NCBI RefSeq assembly: GCF_024808665.1
Contig: NZ_JANUBZ010000002.1
Coordinates: 440,017 to 504,016 of the forward strand
Length of the DNA: 64,000 nt
DNA from: Mucilaginibacter empetricola
GTDB lineage: Bacteria; Bacteroidota; Bacteroidia; Sphingobacteriales; Sphingobacteriaceae
Reading direction: 5' to 3'
The first letter of the stretch is position 1; the number at the start of each line of letters is the position of its first letter. Both the position numbers and the translations under genes were made by a program. Of this stretch, positions 44,809 through 54,124 are shown in pieces. Under the pieces are notes generated by a model. The model was given only the letters and a program-made list of their open reading frames with translations. It was not told where the DNA came from and ran no database searches.

Positions 44809-47571
44809 TTATCTGAAATCGAACCATAACATCCCTGTTACGGGAGTATAATTTAACTCCACATTTTTTTGGCTTTGGGGCCCGAGTTTTTCAGCTGCCT
44901 GGAACTTGGTGCCCATAGGGCTAATGGTATTTAAAAATCCAATATTTCCATCTGGGAAGGGTGGATTAGTATTATCATTAGGCGCGCTAATAGGTTTAAC
45001 AGGTTTCAGCATTTCTAAAAAAATACCTTTTTGCCCGGTGTACACGGTGAAAGGGGCTTGTTTAGTTTCAACAGTAACCCAGTACAATTCCGAATGATAG
45101 CCTTTAAATTCGGGGTACTTCCAGTTTTCCCCGGTTATGGTATTGTTATAATCTTTATGCCAAACACCAAATTGCTGGCCTTTCGTCCTGTTTTTCCAAA
45201 CCCGGTAAGGGCCCCGGCCTTCCCATTTCATCCCGGTAACTAAGCCTTCCGGATAATTAAATGTAATACCCGAAAAATCAAACTGGCCCTTTTGGCTGTA
45301 ATGGTAACTAAGTTTAACCGGTTTACCGGCACTGAATGTCCACTGTACTGAAAATGGTATATCGCCATCGTATAAAGGTTCTACAATATAATCATCACCC
45401 GAAGCATAATAGCTAAGTTTCTTTAGCGTGTGGTTTGTGCCTGCCAATACAGGGCCATCCGATAAAAAAATTTCAGATTTCGGCGTAATTACTTTTTGCA
45501 GGTACCCGGTTTTGGTATCAAAATAATAGTTTAATCCGTCACATTTTATGACCAGGCTTCCATTCTGTTCAATAGCTTCAATTTTTGCACCCGAACCTGT
45601 TTTAATTTTACTTGGCTTTACCCCAGGCGATTTTAGTGCCCAGCTCCAGGTAAAAAGCTCTTTTTGGTAAGCATCGTAAGCTGTTAAATATAATACATCG
45701 CTTTGTTTTCGCGATGGTAAATTAAGCTGTAAAAAACCTTTTGCTCCCGGTTCTAAATCAATTGGTGCGGCAGTACCGGTGGCATCAATTTTAGCATTAG
45801 TGCTGTTATCCCCCGGTAAGGGCAGGGAAACGAGTTTCCATTTAAAAGTACATTTGTTTAAATTGGTATAGATATATCTGTTTTCTACTCCAATTCTTCC
45901 GTCAAATATTTGCGGGATATATTTATTTTCTACCACTACAGGCGACCATATCTCTTTAATGGTGTAAAAACTGGCCTCCTTTTCACGGTGCGGCCCTAAT
46001 ATGCCGTCGGGGGCCTGGTTACCTTGTATGTCAATCTCGCCGTTTCTATCTGTCCTGGCCACGCCTTCATCATGAAAAGACCATAGAAAGCCCCCTGCAA
46101 AATAGGGATGCTTGTTCATCATGCTCCAAAAATCATCGAGGCCTGCACCCTGGCCGCCATCTTCCAAACCATGCATAAATTCGGTAGGAAAAAACACTTC
46201 CTTCCCATATAAAACAGAATTGACCACATAGTTATAATCAGGATAATGCTTGGTATCCGTCCCGTTAAATTTTTCAAAAGGATGAATAACCAGGCGTGCC
46301 TGCGGGTCGTATTTGGCATAATCATTATCCAAACCTGTATTCCAGCCACCTTCATTGCCGTTATCCCAGATAACGACGCTTGGGTGGTTCACATCTCTTA
46401 CAACCAGCTCTTTTACCAGTTTCCTGCCAACCACAGTATCGTATTTACTTTGCCAGCCTGTTAACTCATCCAATACAAACATGCCAAGCGAATCACAAAC
46501 ATCCAGGAAATGCTGGTCGGGCGGATAGTGCGACATTCTTACGGCATTCATGTTCATTTCTTTCATCAACTTCACATCCAGTAAGCTTATTTCTTTGCTT
46601 AACGCCCTGCCGGTTTCGGGCCACTCGCTGTGCCTGCATACACCTTTAAAAACCACTTTCTTGCCATTAACATAAAATCCATCCTGCAACCTTAATTCTG
46701 CAGTACGGAAACCGAACCGTTGCTTAACCCTGTGAATTATCCCTTTATGGCTGTTTATTGACACCACAAGGTTATAGAGGTTTGGCGATTCGGGGTTCCA
46801 GGGCAAAATACCCTTTACCTGTTGCCTAAGTGTTATCTTTTCCTGCCCTTTAATTGCTTTTATTGAAAAAGGAAGCCCTACAGCCTGGCCGTTAAGTTTT
46901 TGTACCTGTGCTGTTATGGTATTATTATTACCGGGGCTAACAGTAAAAACATCAAGCGCCAATGCGCCGTCAGCCTTTGCATCAATAGCTATCCTATCTA
47001 TGAAGGTTTTAGGAAAGGTTTCGAGATATACCGGGCGAAAAATACCGCCGAATAACCAAAAATCAGCTTTGCGTTCAGCCTGATTAACAGATTCATTAGC
47101 TGATTTCTTACTTACCGAAACCTCCAGTAAATTATCGCCGCCAAAGTTCAGCAGTTTGCTGATATCGTATTTAAACCTGTAAAACCCTCCCTGATGAACC
47201 GGCCCAGCCGATTGGCCGTTGATTTTCACTTTAGTATCCGTCATCGAGGCTTCAAAAACAATAAAAACGTTTTTATCCGCGCTTGAAGCTGGTACCTTAA
47301 AATGGTATTTATAATCGCCTGTTTCTTCAGGGTTTATTTTATCTTTAAAGTAATTATAAGTGCCGAAGCCTTGTTGCTCCCAATTGGAGGGTACAGCGAT
47401 CTTGCTCCATTTGCCGCTGTTTTGGCCGGTGTTTATATAAAAATCCCATTTTACTATATGGTCTTTATCAGTTCCTGACAGGTATTGATATTGTGTGTCC
47501 TGTGCGTTGGCATTAAAGACCAACCCATGCAAACTCAGGCAAACAAAGAACCCGGTGACTATTTTGAACAT
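44809..47571 (-). CDS. GH2 family glycosidase, beta-galactosidase type
   Basis: The 920-residue protein has a signal peptide ending ANAQ (about 24). A sugar-binding jelly-roll (about 30-190), an Ig-like domain (about 190-295) and the TIM barrel (about 300-580) follow, with C-terminal sandwiches after that. The acid/base is Glu407 in WDNGNEGGWN, and the probable nucleophile is Glu464 in FFPTEFMHG. VCRHSEWPETGRALS resembles beta-galactosidase. It probably releases beta-linked galactose in the periplasm. It follows the GH97 gene with a 6-base gap, the tightest in the operon. Confidence 0.9.
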   Translation of the reverse strand: MFKIVTGFFVCLSLHGLVFNANAQDTQYQYLSGTDKDHIVKWDFYINTGQNSGKWSKIAVPSNWEQQGFGTYNYFKDKINPEETGDYKYHFKVPASSADKNVFIVFEASMTDTKVKINGQSAGPVHQGGFYRFKYDISKLLNFGGDNLLEVSVSKKSANESVNQAERKADFWLFGGIFRPVYLETFPKTFIDRIAIDAKADGALALDVFTVSPGNNNTITAQVQKLNGQAVGLPFSIKAIKGQEKITLRQQVKGILPWNPESPNLYNLVVSINSHKGIIHRVKQRFGFRTAELRLQDGFYVNGKKVVFKGVCRHSEWPETGRALSKEISLLDVKLMKEMNMNAVRMSHYPPDQHFLDVCDSLGMFVLDELTGWQSKYDTVVGRKLVKELVVRDVNHPSVVIWDNGNEGGWNTGLDNDYAKYDPQARLVIHPFEKFNGTDTKHYPDYNYVVNSVLYGKEVFFPTEFMHGLEDGGQGAGLDDFWSMMNKHPYFAGGFLWSFHDEGVARTDRNGEIDIQGNQAPDGILGPHREKEASFYTIKEIWSPVVVENKYIPQIFDGRIGVENRYIYTNLNKCTFKWKLVSLPLPGDNSTNAKIDATGTAAPIDLEPGAKGFLQLNLPSRKQSDVLYLTAYDAYQKELFTWSWALKSPGVKPSKIKTGSGAKIEAIEQNGSLVIKCDGLNYYFDTKTGYLQKVITPKSEIFLSDGPVLAGTNHTLKKLSYYASGDDYIVEPLYDGDIPFSVQWTFSAGKPVKLSYHYSQKGQFDFSGITFNYPEGLVTGMKWEGRGPYRVWKNRTKGQQFGVWHKDYNNTITGENWKYPEFKGYHSELYWVTVETKQAPFTVYTGQKGIFLEMLKPVKPISAPNDNTNPPFPDGNIGFLNTISPMGTKFQAAEKLGPQSQKNVELNYTPVTGMLWFDFR

Positions 47572-47577
47572 AACATG

Positions 47578-49551
47578 TTATTTTATTTTTTCAAACCTTG
47601 CTGCCCATCCACCTCCGGATGCCATCTTTATAGTTAACTTATCCTTTGCACTAACAGTTATGATATTCTTTTTATAATCTGTAGCATCTTTGCCCGCATT
47701 TAGCCCATCTTCAAACAGGACCGCCCTATAACTTCCTTCACTTAAAAATGACAGATCGACTGTTATATTACGGGAGTCCCAGTTGGTCATTGCCCCTGCA
47801 TACCAAGTTGTACCTTTCCGCCGTGCTATGCTCACAAAATCTCCTACTTTACCACCAAGCGCCTCAGTTTGATCAAAGGTGGTTGGCACAGAAGAAATAT
47901 AATCGGTACATTCCTGTTCGCGGTGGTAAGTAGTTGGGTTGTCTGCCAGCATCTGTAGCGGAGCCTCAAATATGGTGTACATCGCCAATTGATGACAGCG
48001 GGTGCCTTGTGTCATTGGATTTGAATTTACGGCGCGGAAACCTTCTTTAGTTGCATTTCTCATTCCACCAGGTGTATAATCCATCGGGCCGGATACCATG
48101 CGGATGAAGGGAATGCTTACATCATAGCCGGGCTGATCAGTAGTGCCCCACTTCATATTCTCCAACCCTTTTACGCCTTCAAAATTGATCACATTCGGAT
48201 AAGTGCGCTGCAAGCCACTGGGTTTATACATGCCGTGAAAATCAACCAGTAAGTGATTTGCAGCCGCAGCTTTCGCTATTGCGTATAGCGAACTCACCAT
48301 CTTTTGGTCATCACGATCAATAAAATCTATCTTAAAACCCTTCACGCCTATTTTGGCAAACTTGCTGAACTGCTCGCCGGTATGAATATGCAACGCATAC
48401 CAGGTTGACCAAAGGATAACCCCAACGTTTTTCAGCTTGCCATAATCGACAATTTGCTGTACATCCAGTTTGAATTTATTCAGATCATTATCATCTGACC
48501 AGCCCTCATCAATAATAATATATTCCAGTTTGTTTGCGGCCGCAAAATCAATGTAGTATTTATAGGTGGGCACATTAATTCCGGCTTTAAAATCAATATG
48601 GGAGATGTTCCACTCGTTCCACCAATCCCAGGCGACCTTCCCGGGCTTTACCCACGAATAATCGGCTTCAGGAGAAGGGCTAAGCTTTTGCATCATATCG
48701 TTATCAGCTAATTGCTTGTCACCGCTGCTGATCACAACTACCCGCCACGGAAAGCTACGGGTGCCTTTGGTCTTTGCGATATAATCTGCACGGCCATTAA
48801 CCACGTAATTGATATTATGGTAGCCCCCCGTTGTTTCCACGGTTGGGTATTTTGCAAATATGCCCTGTAAGTTTTTTTGCCCGCCGGATGTCAGGTACAT
48901 GCCGGGATAATCCTGCAGATCGGCTTCCAGTATTACCGCCTTTTTTTCAGCGCCGACATCAACCAAAACAGGTAAAAATGCCATGGAATCTGTCGTGAGC
49001 GCCGATAAACGCATATTATTATAATGCGCCTCAAAGGAGGTTGTGAATTTATCTTTATTCCGATAATCATTTACAAAAGGCAGAAAAGCTTCGTCATCCT
49101 CCTTAAAATTAAAATTTGCTTCTTCGTTAACAACCGTTATATTATCTTTTTTCTGTGTGAAAAAGCGGTACGCAACGCCATCGTTATATGCACGGAAGAT
49201 CAGCCCGTAATCTCCCTTGAAATTGAGGATTAATTGGTTGTAGTTATTGTGCACCTTATCTTTTTTATAGATGGGTGTATTAATAAACTGATCCTCAGTG
49301 AAGGTTTTAGCGTTCTTTATTTCAGCGTTCTTACCCATTATTTCTCCATTGGCTAAAGTAATGGAGATAGACGACGGCATAATTACTTCGGTTTCATCGT
49401 GCTCTACGGACCAATTGATAAATTTGCCGACATTCACGTTTAAGTTGATATGACTATCAGGAGATTTTAACTGGTACATTTTACCGGTTTGGGCGAACGA
49501 GATTGACGTGGAAAAGGCCAGGGCTAAAGAGGCCAAAGTTTTAAATTTCAT
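47578..49551 (-). CDS. GH97 glycosidase, probably retaining alpha-galactosidase type
   Basis: The 657-residue protein has a signal peptide ending SFAQ (about 21), an N-terminal beta-supersandwich (about 25-290), a TIM barrel (about 300-570) and a C-terminal sandwich. GFKIDFIDRDDQ contains Asp409 and NFEGVKGLE contains Glu458; their spacing matches the nucleophile and acid/base of retaining GH97 alpha-galactosidases rather than the inverting SusB glucosidases. It should be calcium-dependent. I infer removal of alpha-galactose side chains, for example from galactomannan. The 6-base gap to GH2 suggests tight coupling. Confidence 0.88.
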   Translation of the reverse strand: MKFKTLASLALAFSTSISFAQTGKMYQLKSPDSHINLNVNVGKFINWSVEHDETEVIMPSSISITLANGEIMGKNAEIKNAKTFTEDQFINTPIYKKDKVHNNYNQLILNFKGDYGLIFRAYNDGVAYRFFTQKKDNITVVNEEANFNFKEDDEAFLPFVNDYRNKDKFTTSFEAHYNNMRLSALTTDSMAFLPVLVDVGAEKKAVILEADLQDYPGMYLTSGGQKNLQGIFAKYPTVETTGGYHNINYVVNGRADYIAKTKGTRSFPWRVVVISSGDKQLADNDMMQKLSPSPEADYSWVKPGKVAWDWWNEWNISHIDFKAGINVPTYKYYIDFAAANKLEYIIIDEGWSDDNDLNKFKLDVQQIVDYGKLKNVGVILWSTWYALHIHTGEQFSKFAKIGVKGFKIDFIDRDDQKMVSSLYAIAKAAAANHLLVDFHGMYKPSGLQRTYPNVINFEGVKGLENMKWGTTDQPGYDVSIPFIRMVSGPMDYTPGGMRNATKEGFRAVNSNPMTQGTRCHQLAMYTIFEAPLQMLADNPTTYHREQECTDYISSVPTTFDQTEALGGKVGDFVSIARRKGTTWYAGAMTNWDSRNITVDLSFLSEGSYRAVLFEDGLNAGKDATDYKKNIITVSAKDKLTIKMASGGGWAARFEKIK

Positions 49552-49603
49552 ATTAGATTTTTGATAGGTTTCAAATTTCAGCGCTGTTAATTACCAATAT
49601 CCT

Positions 49604-50773
49604 TTATCTGATTTTATACACGTTCCCCATTTTATCACCAAACAATATATGCGGATCGTTTTTAAATGTTATAAAATCCGCTTCAGCAGGATGGCCTTTG
49701 TAAGGTGTCCAATAAGATTTCGGCCTGTTTGACCATACCATAACATAAGCGATCTGCGCCTGGTCTGCCATTAATGCTTTTAGCAATTTGTGTGTATACC
49801 AATCAGGCTCTGAAACATTTTCGAGGCCGGTCTCTGTAAATGCAGCCACTTTATGCTGTTCCAAAGCGAGGTCTGAAATAATTTTCAGTTTGGCGGCGGC
49901 TACGTCCGGCGATTTACCTGCATACAGGTCAAAATAATCATCCATTCCTAATATATCTACATAGTCATTACCCGGATAACGCTCTGTATATTGTTCGCGC
50001 GAAGTAAAACGGCAATCGGGCGACCACGCATATAAAAAGTTTTTTACATGCAGGCTGTCCCGTAAATAGGTAACGGTGTACCGGTAAAGCGCTTTGTAGT
50101 CTTCGGTTGTGCAATGCGTTTTTCCCCACCAAAACCAATCGCCGTCAAACTCATGGAAGGGCCTGAATATAATGGGTACCAGCTTCCCCTTGTATTTAAC
50201 AGAAGCTGCAAAACGGGCTATTTTGGTAAGGCATTCATTAAAAACAGGGTTATATTTGCCCCCCGGTAGTATTTCGCTCACCGCATTAACAGGCGAGTTT
50301 TTCCAATAAAAACTACCCTTAGAGACCGGGTTACTAAAATGCCAGGAAAAGGTGACGATGCCTTTACGCTTATAGGCTTCAATTACCCTGTCGTGCGATA
50401 CCTGTCTTTCTTTTTCAAGCAGGCTATCGGGTCTGAAAGACCCGATCCCACCAAAATCAAATCCGTACATAGCCGGATAAGCGCCGGTAACTTCGTAAAC
50501 ATCACTCCGGCCAGGTGTATTCCTCCAGCCATCATAACCATTTTTGTTATCTTCCATGTGACCAAACATCACCTGTTTTACAGAACTGACCTTTAAGTTG
50601 TAAAACAGCGCCGCAGTTTCACCAGTCGCATCTTTATCAACCAACCAGTTGTGAACTGTCGATTTAGAAAGTCCGGGTATTGCGGTGATTTCTATTTTTT
50701 TATGTAAGGCACACGCCGCAATAAAACCTGCTAAACAGAGTAAAGAGAGGCGGATTACGAATTTATTATTCAT
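49604..50773 (-). CDS. GH26 beta-mannanase lipoprotein
   Basis: The 389-residue protein has a lipobox (FIAAC, Cys21). The GH26 barrel shows the acid/base Glu208 in FRPFHEFDGDWFWWG and the nucleophile Glu314 in AFTETGLE; MFGHMEDNKNGYDGW and YAWSPD are also typical. It cleaves beta-1,4-mannan backbones. Lipid anchoring places it on the outer membrane, possibly cell-surface facing, where it could make the first cuts in galactomannan. It stands between the beta-propeller gene (16 bases) and GH97 (52 bases). Confidence 0.92.
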   Translation of the reverse strand: MNNKFVIRLSLLCLAGFIAACALHKKIEITAIPGLSKSTVHNWLVDKDATGETAALFYNLKVSSVKQVMFGHMEDNKNGYDGWRNTPGRSDVYEVTGAYPAMYGFDFGGIGSFRPDSLLEKERQVSHDRVIEAYKRKGIVTFSWHFSNPVSKGSFYWKNSPVNAVSEILPGGKYNPVFNECLTKIARFAASVKYKGKLVPIIFRPFHEFDGDWFWWGKTHCTTEDYKALYRYTVTYLRDSLHVKNFLYAWSPDCRFTSREQYTERYPGNDYVDILGMDDYFDLYAGKSPDVAAAKLKIISDLALEQHKVAAFTETGLENVSEPDWYTHKLLKALMADQAQIAYVMVWSNRPKSYWTPYKGHPAEADFITFKNDPHILFGDKMGNVYKIR

Positions 50774-50789
50774 TTATTTAGGGCTATTG

Positions 50790-51785
50790 TTAGCGCTGCA
50801 ATTCTCCGTTGTCCGGATTTCCGGGTTCGTCAAGCAGCTGAATGTAAGTGCTGGGGCCTAAATCGGGTTTTTCCCACGACGATAACGCCCAAACTATCTT
50901 TTTAGCTGGTGTTACTTCAAATACCTGTACCGTGCCGGCCCATTCCTCTGTTTTGTTGTTTCCGGCAATCCAGCTGCATATTACCGTATTGCCGTTCGCC
51001 AGCCGGTTAGCAGTTTGGGTATTACCAATTAAAAAAGGTGCATCTGCCTTTGTAAATTCCCAAACGGTTTCTCCCTTCGGATTTACTTCCCGTGTGTAGC
51101 CTAACCCGTCACCCGATATTAAAGTATTACCATTGTGGAGCCTGATAGCCGACCATGCCGACGGGGCAGCTACCGACCATACTTCCTTCCCTTCCAGGTC
51201 AAATTCTACTACCTTCTTTTCTGCAAAAAGTCCCACCATTATTGTTTTTTTACCGGGAGTCATGCGCACATGCCTAAATTGTCCGTGAGGTCTGGTTGAA
51301 GTTGTTGGTATAACAATTTCCTTTAATAGCTTATTAGTTGCTGTATTAAAAATCAATACTTTACCTACCGGGCCGTTCAAAACCATCATGACGCTGTCTT
51401 TACCTATCGGTTGGCAGGAATGGGTTTCAGTGCCGGGAGCGCAGATGTACTGCCATATAAGGTTCTTTTCAGGAGTTACGATTCCTGCACCGGACATACA
51501 GGCGTATACGATATTACCGTTGGAGAGCTGCGTTGCATCATCAAACTCCTGTATCCCCCCGGTAGCAGTTCGCAAAGGGATGGAATATTGCCATACCACC
51601 TTTCCTCCACGTACCAGGAACATCGATTGAGCGGTGGGCTTACGCATATCCCACTCCCCGGCGTATAAAAAGTCGTGTTGTTTTAAACCTTTGCCGGGCA
51701 ATTTATAATCTTTAATTATGTTTTGGGCAGCAGCGAACGAGCTGCTCAACGCTAAAATGGCCGGAAGTAAATAGTTAAGTTTCAT
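50790..51785 (-). CDS. Secreted beta-propeller protein (PQQ-like repeats)
   Basis: The 331-residue protein has a signal peptide ending FAAAQ (about 20) and repeated blades of the GNTLISGDG, KEVWSV, GETVWEF, GNTVICSW type, characteristic of PQQ-like or arylsulfotransferase-like beta-propellers. No catalytic residues of PQQ dehydrogenases can be recognised. It lies between GH26 and the GH-D-like gene. A carbohydrate-binding or accessory role is possible, but nothing in the sequence proves it. Confidence 0.75.
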   Translation of the reverse strand: MKLNYLLPAILALSSSFAAAQNIIKDYKLPGKGLKQHDFLYAGEWDMRKPTAQSMFLVRGGKVVWQYSIPLRTATGGIQEFDDATQLSNGNIVYACMSGAGIVTPEKNLIWQYICAPGTETHSCQPIGKDSVMMVLNGPVGKVLIFNTATNKLLKEIVIPTTSTRPHGQFRHVRMTPGKKTIMVGLFAEKKVVEFDLEGKEVWSVAAPSAWSAIRLHNGNTLISGDGLGYTREVNPKGETVWEFTKADAPFLIGNTQTANRLANGNTVICSWIAGNNKTEEWAGTVQVFEVTPAKKIVWALSSWEKPDLGPSTYIQLLDEPGNPDNGELQR

Positions 51786-51833
51786 AATTTGAATTTAGTA
51801 TAGGCATCGCTGCGCATAGTGTTAATTAGATGT

Positions 51834-54110
51834 TCAGAAAATAACCTTCCATATGACATCCTCACCCGTTGAAGGTGTAAAATCAACGGTCAGTAAATTG
51901 CCATCTGTTTTCATTGTTGATACAAGGCCTCCGCTAAGCTCCACCTTTTTCGCACTGAAACCGTCCGGTAAATAGATGCGGAGCTGGTATGGATCGTTCC
52001 TCACCTGGCGGGAAACGCCGCTCAGTGTTTGTTGCTTTGCGTCGTAGTTCATATCCTTTATGTCGAATGCCATTTGACGGATATGCCTGCTGGTGGATAT
52101 AAGCACCGGATGATCCTGCTTCTCTACGATGCTGTAAATGTCGCAGTCGTAGGGGTCAACAAACCTCGTTTCAAACGTTCCCTTAAAAGTCCCTAAAAGT
52201 TTCTGTGACCAGAATTCATAAACTATGTACTCTTTGTCGGGGTCGAGCCGCAAGTCTTTTGCTGCATCTAATTTCGTAGTAAATGCGCCTTTCCCCCCTT
52301 TGGCGGTATAATTAAAAACAGCAACTATATTCCAATTGCCAAATGCCCTTTCAACAGGCATGTTCCATACCTGGGCCGGTTTCCGGACAAACAGGTCTAC
52401 GGGGTAAGACACATCCATAGTTGGCGGACCAATACGTTTCAATAGTTCGATACGGTCTGGTGGATATATGGTATCAAATGCTTCTGATACTAAAAGTGTG
52501 CTGCCTGCGATTGCATGAAAATTGGCATCAACCTTTGCCTGGCCATAGTTAAACAGCTTGCCATCCGGCGCTTTGTATTTATAAATATGAAAGCCGTCGC
52601 CGTCATTCCAAAATACACGGCCGTTATAAAAAAAGCGGTTAGCTGAGCCCATTACGGATTCGGTGAGCAAACCTGAAAACTCCTTGCCGACAATAGCTGG
52701 AGCCGCGTCTTCATAACCCTGGTCGGCATCTTCAGAAATTCTGCAAATATCGACGAGACCGTACGAATGATCTACCACGTTCATGTTAGAACGGACGACC
52801 ATTCTTGGTGCTTTTTGATCGATCACTTCACGCCAGGGGAGCCCGCCGGCCCTGTAGGTTTCTAAAGAACTCATATAAGGGTCGTACTGGCCCGGCCATT
52901 TTTCCCACCAATCTGCGAAGTCCATTTCTGAGCGGCCGGTTTCCTTCTCGTGGCCTGTAACCCATTTAAAAGCCCGTTCCCGTTCTAACCTTACGGTAAG
53001 CGGATTAGAAAAATCTATCACTCTTTCACCATCATACTTTACCGTATGTATCGGAAGGAAGCATTCTGCGGGATATTTTACACGGGATGGCCGGCCTTGT
53101 GTGCTTCCGCCTGAACCATAAATACCCCATGAGCCCTGCGGGCCGGGGCCGCCAAGCCCGTAGTAGAAATCGAATAAGCCATTATCCTTAAAAAATTTAG
53201 CGGCTGTAGCGTTAGTTCCGCCAGACATCCATCCATGATAGCGGCTATAATCATTAGCCACCCATTCCTTATCGTCAAGATTGATCGGGCGACGCTCTTT
53301 CAGGCGTATATCGTGTGCAATCGCAATCAGGTCGGCCTGGTGCTCCATAGCATGCAGCGCATCCGTATTGAAGTCGATCAGCAGCTTTTCACCGGCGAAG
53401 CTTTTTCCGGCAGGCATGGTAACTTTATAACTACAATATCCGCGTATTTGCATTCTGTCCAAATTCTTTCCTGTCCAGCCGGATGTAATTTCAAACCTCG
53501 ATGAACCTTTCATGGTAGTTACATGGCCCATTAAAAGGCTGTTCCCCGTTTCCATGTTCTTTACTACATGGTTCACCTCGTACATTTTGGGCGTTATTAA
53601 ATTAACTACGGCCAACAAATCATAATAATCGCGGTTACGGGAGTGTGTTCCCAGGTCTATCCATTGATCAGTAGTTCCGCCAATGCGGGCATCCCCGGAA
53701 ACAAAATAGTCCATATTTTCTACATCGACAGCTTTACCAGTGTTGTTAGTTCGGCCAAGACTTACCAAAATATCATTTCCTGTTTTGCTGGCTGAAATCT
53801 GATAATCAAAGTCAAGCTGCCCAGCTTTAGCGCCATGCAGTGTAATGGTTACAAATGAGCCCAGGCTGGAAGAGTCGTTATTGTTTAATGATCCGGTGAC
53901 TTTCCAGCCGGAAGGATCGTTATTGGGTAGAAAGTAAGCATTATTAATGGACATTTGAGTCCCTTTGACCTGTGCCGACCAGCGACAGGTACTTGCATCT
54001 ACAGAAATCCGCAGCTTTTGGGTACTGATGATTAAGGGTGTCCTATGTTTTTGTGCATAGGTACCTTGGGAAAAAAGAAGCAGTGCAACGGTTATCAACT
54101 GGTTTTTCAT
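51834..54110 (-). CDS. Divergent clan GH-D (GH36/GH27-like) glycosidase
   Basis: The 758-residue protein has a signal peptide ending TYAQ (about 20) and a long N-terminal sandwich (about 25-265). In the following barrel, VIDFSNPLTVRLERERAFKWV leads to SEMDFADWW with Asp397. Further on, DICRISEDADQ (Asp461/Asp463) resembles the acid/base region of GH36. The C-terminal beta-domain (YIVYEFWSQKLLG, DIYSIVEK, PVLISTSRHIRQ) is typical of GH27/36. I infer an alpha-galactosidase-like or related activity. The similarity is weak and a different family is possible. Confidence 0.55.
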   Translation of the reverse strand: MKNQLITVALLLFSQGTYAQKHRTPLIISTQKLRISVDASTCRWSAQVKGTQMSINNAYFLPNNDPSGWKVTGSLNNNDSSSLGSFVTITLHGAKAGQLDFDYQISASKTGNDILVSLGRTNNTGKAVDVENMDYFVSGDARIGGTTDQWIDLGTHSRNRDYYDLLAVVNLITPKMYEVNHVVKNMETGNSLLMGHVTTMKGSSRFEITSGWTGKNLDRMQIRGYCSYKVTMPAGKSFAGEKLLIDFNTDALHAMEHQADLIAIAHDIRLKERRPINLDDKEWVANDYSRYHGWMSGGTNATAAKFFKDNGLFDFYYGLGGPGPQGSWGIYGSGGSTQGRPSRVKYPAECFLPIHTVKYDGERVIDFSNPLTVRLERERAFKWVTGHEKETGRSEMDFADWWEKWPGQYDPYMSSLETYRAGGLPWREVIDQKAPRMVVRSNMNVVDHSYGLVDICRISEDADQGYEDAAPAIVGKEFSGLLTESVMGSANRFFYNGRVFWNDGDGFHIYKYKAPDGKLFNYGQAKVDANFHAIAGSTLLVSEAFDTIYPPDRIELLKRIGPPTMDVSYPVDLFVRKPAQVWNMPVERAFGNWNIVAVFNYTAKGGKGAFTTKLDAAKDLRLDPDKEYIVYEFWSQKLLGTFKGTFETRFVDPYDCDIYSIVEKQDHPVLISTSRHIRQMAFDIKDMNYDAKQQTLSGVSRQVRNDPYQLRIYLPDGFSAKKVELSGGLVSTMKTDGNLLTVDFTPSTGEDVIWKVIF

Positions 54111-54124
54111 CCGATTAAAATTAT

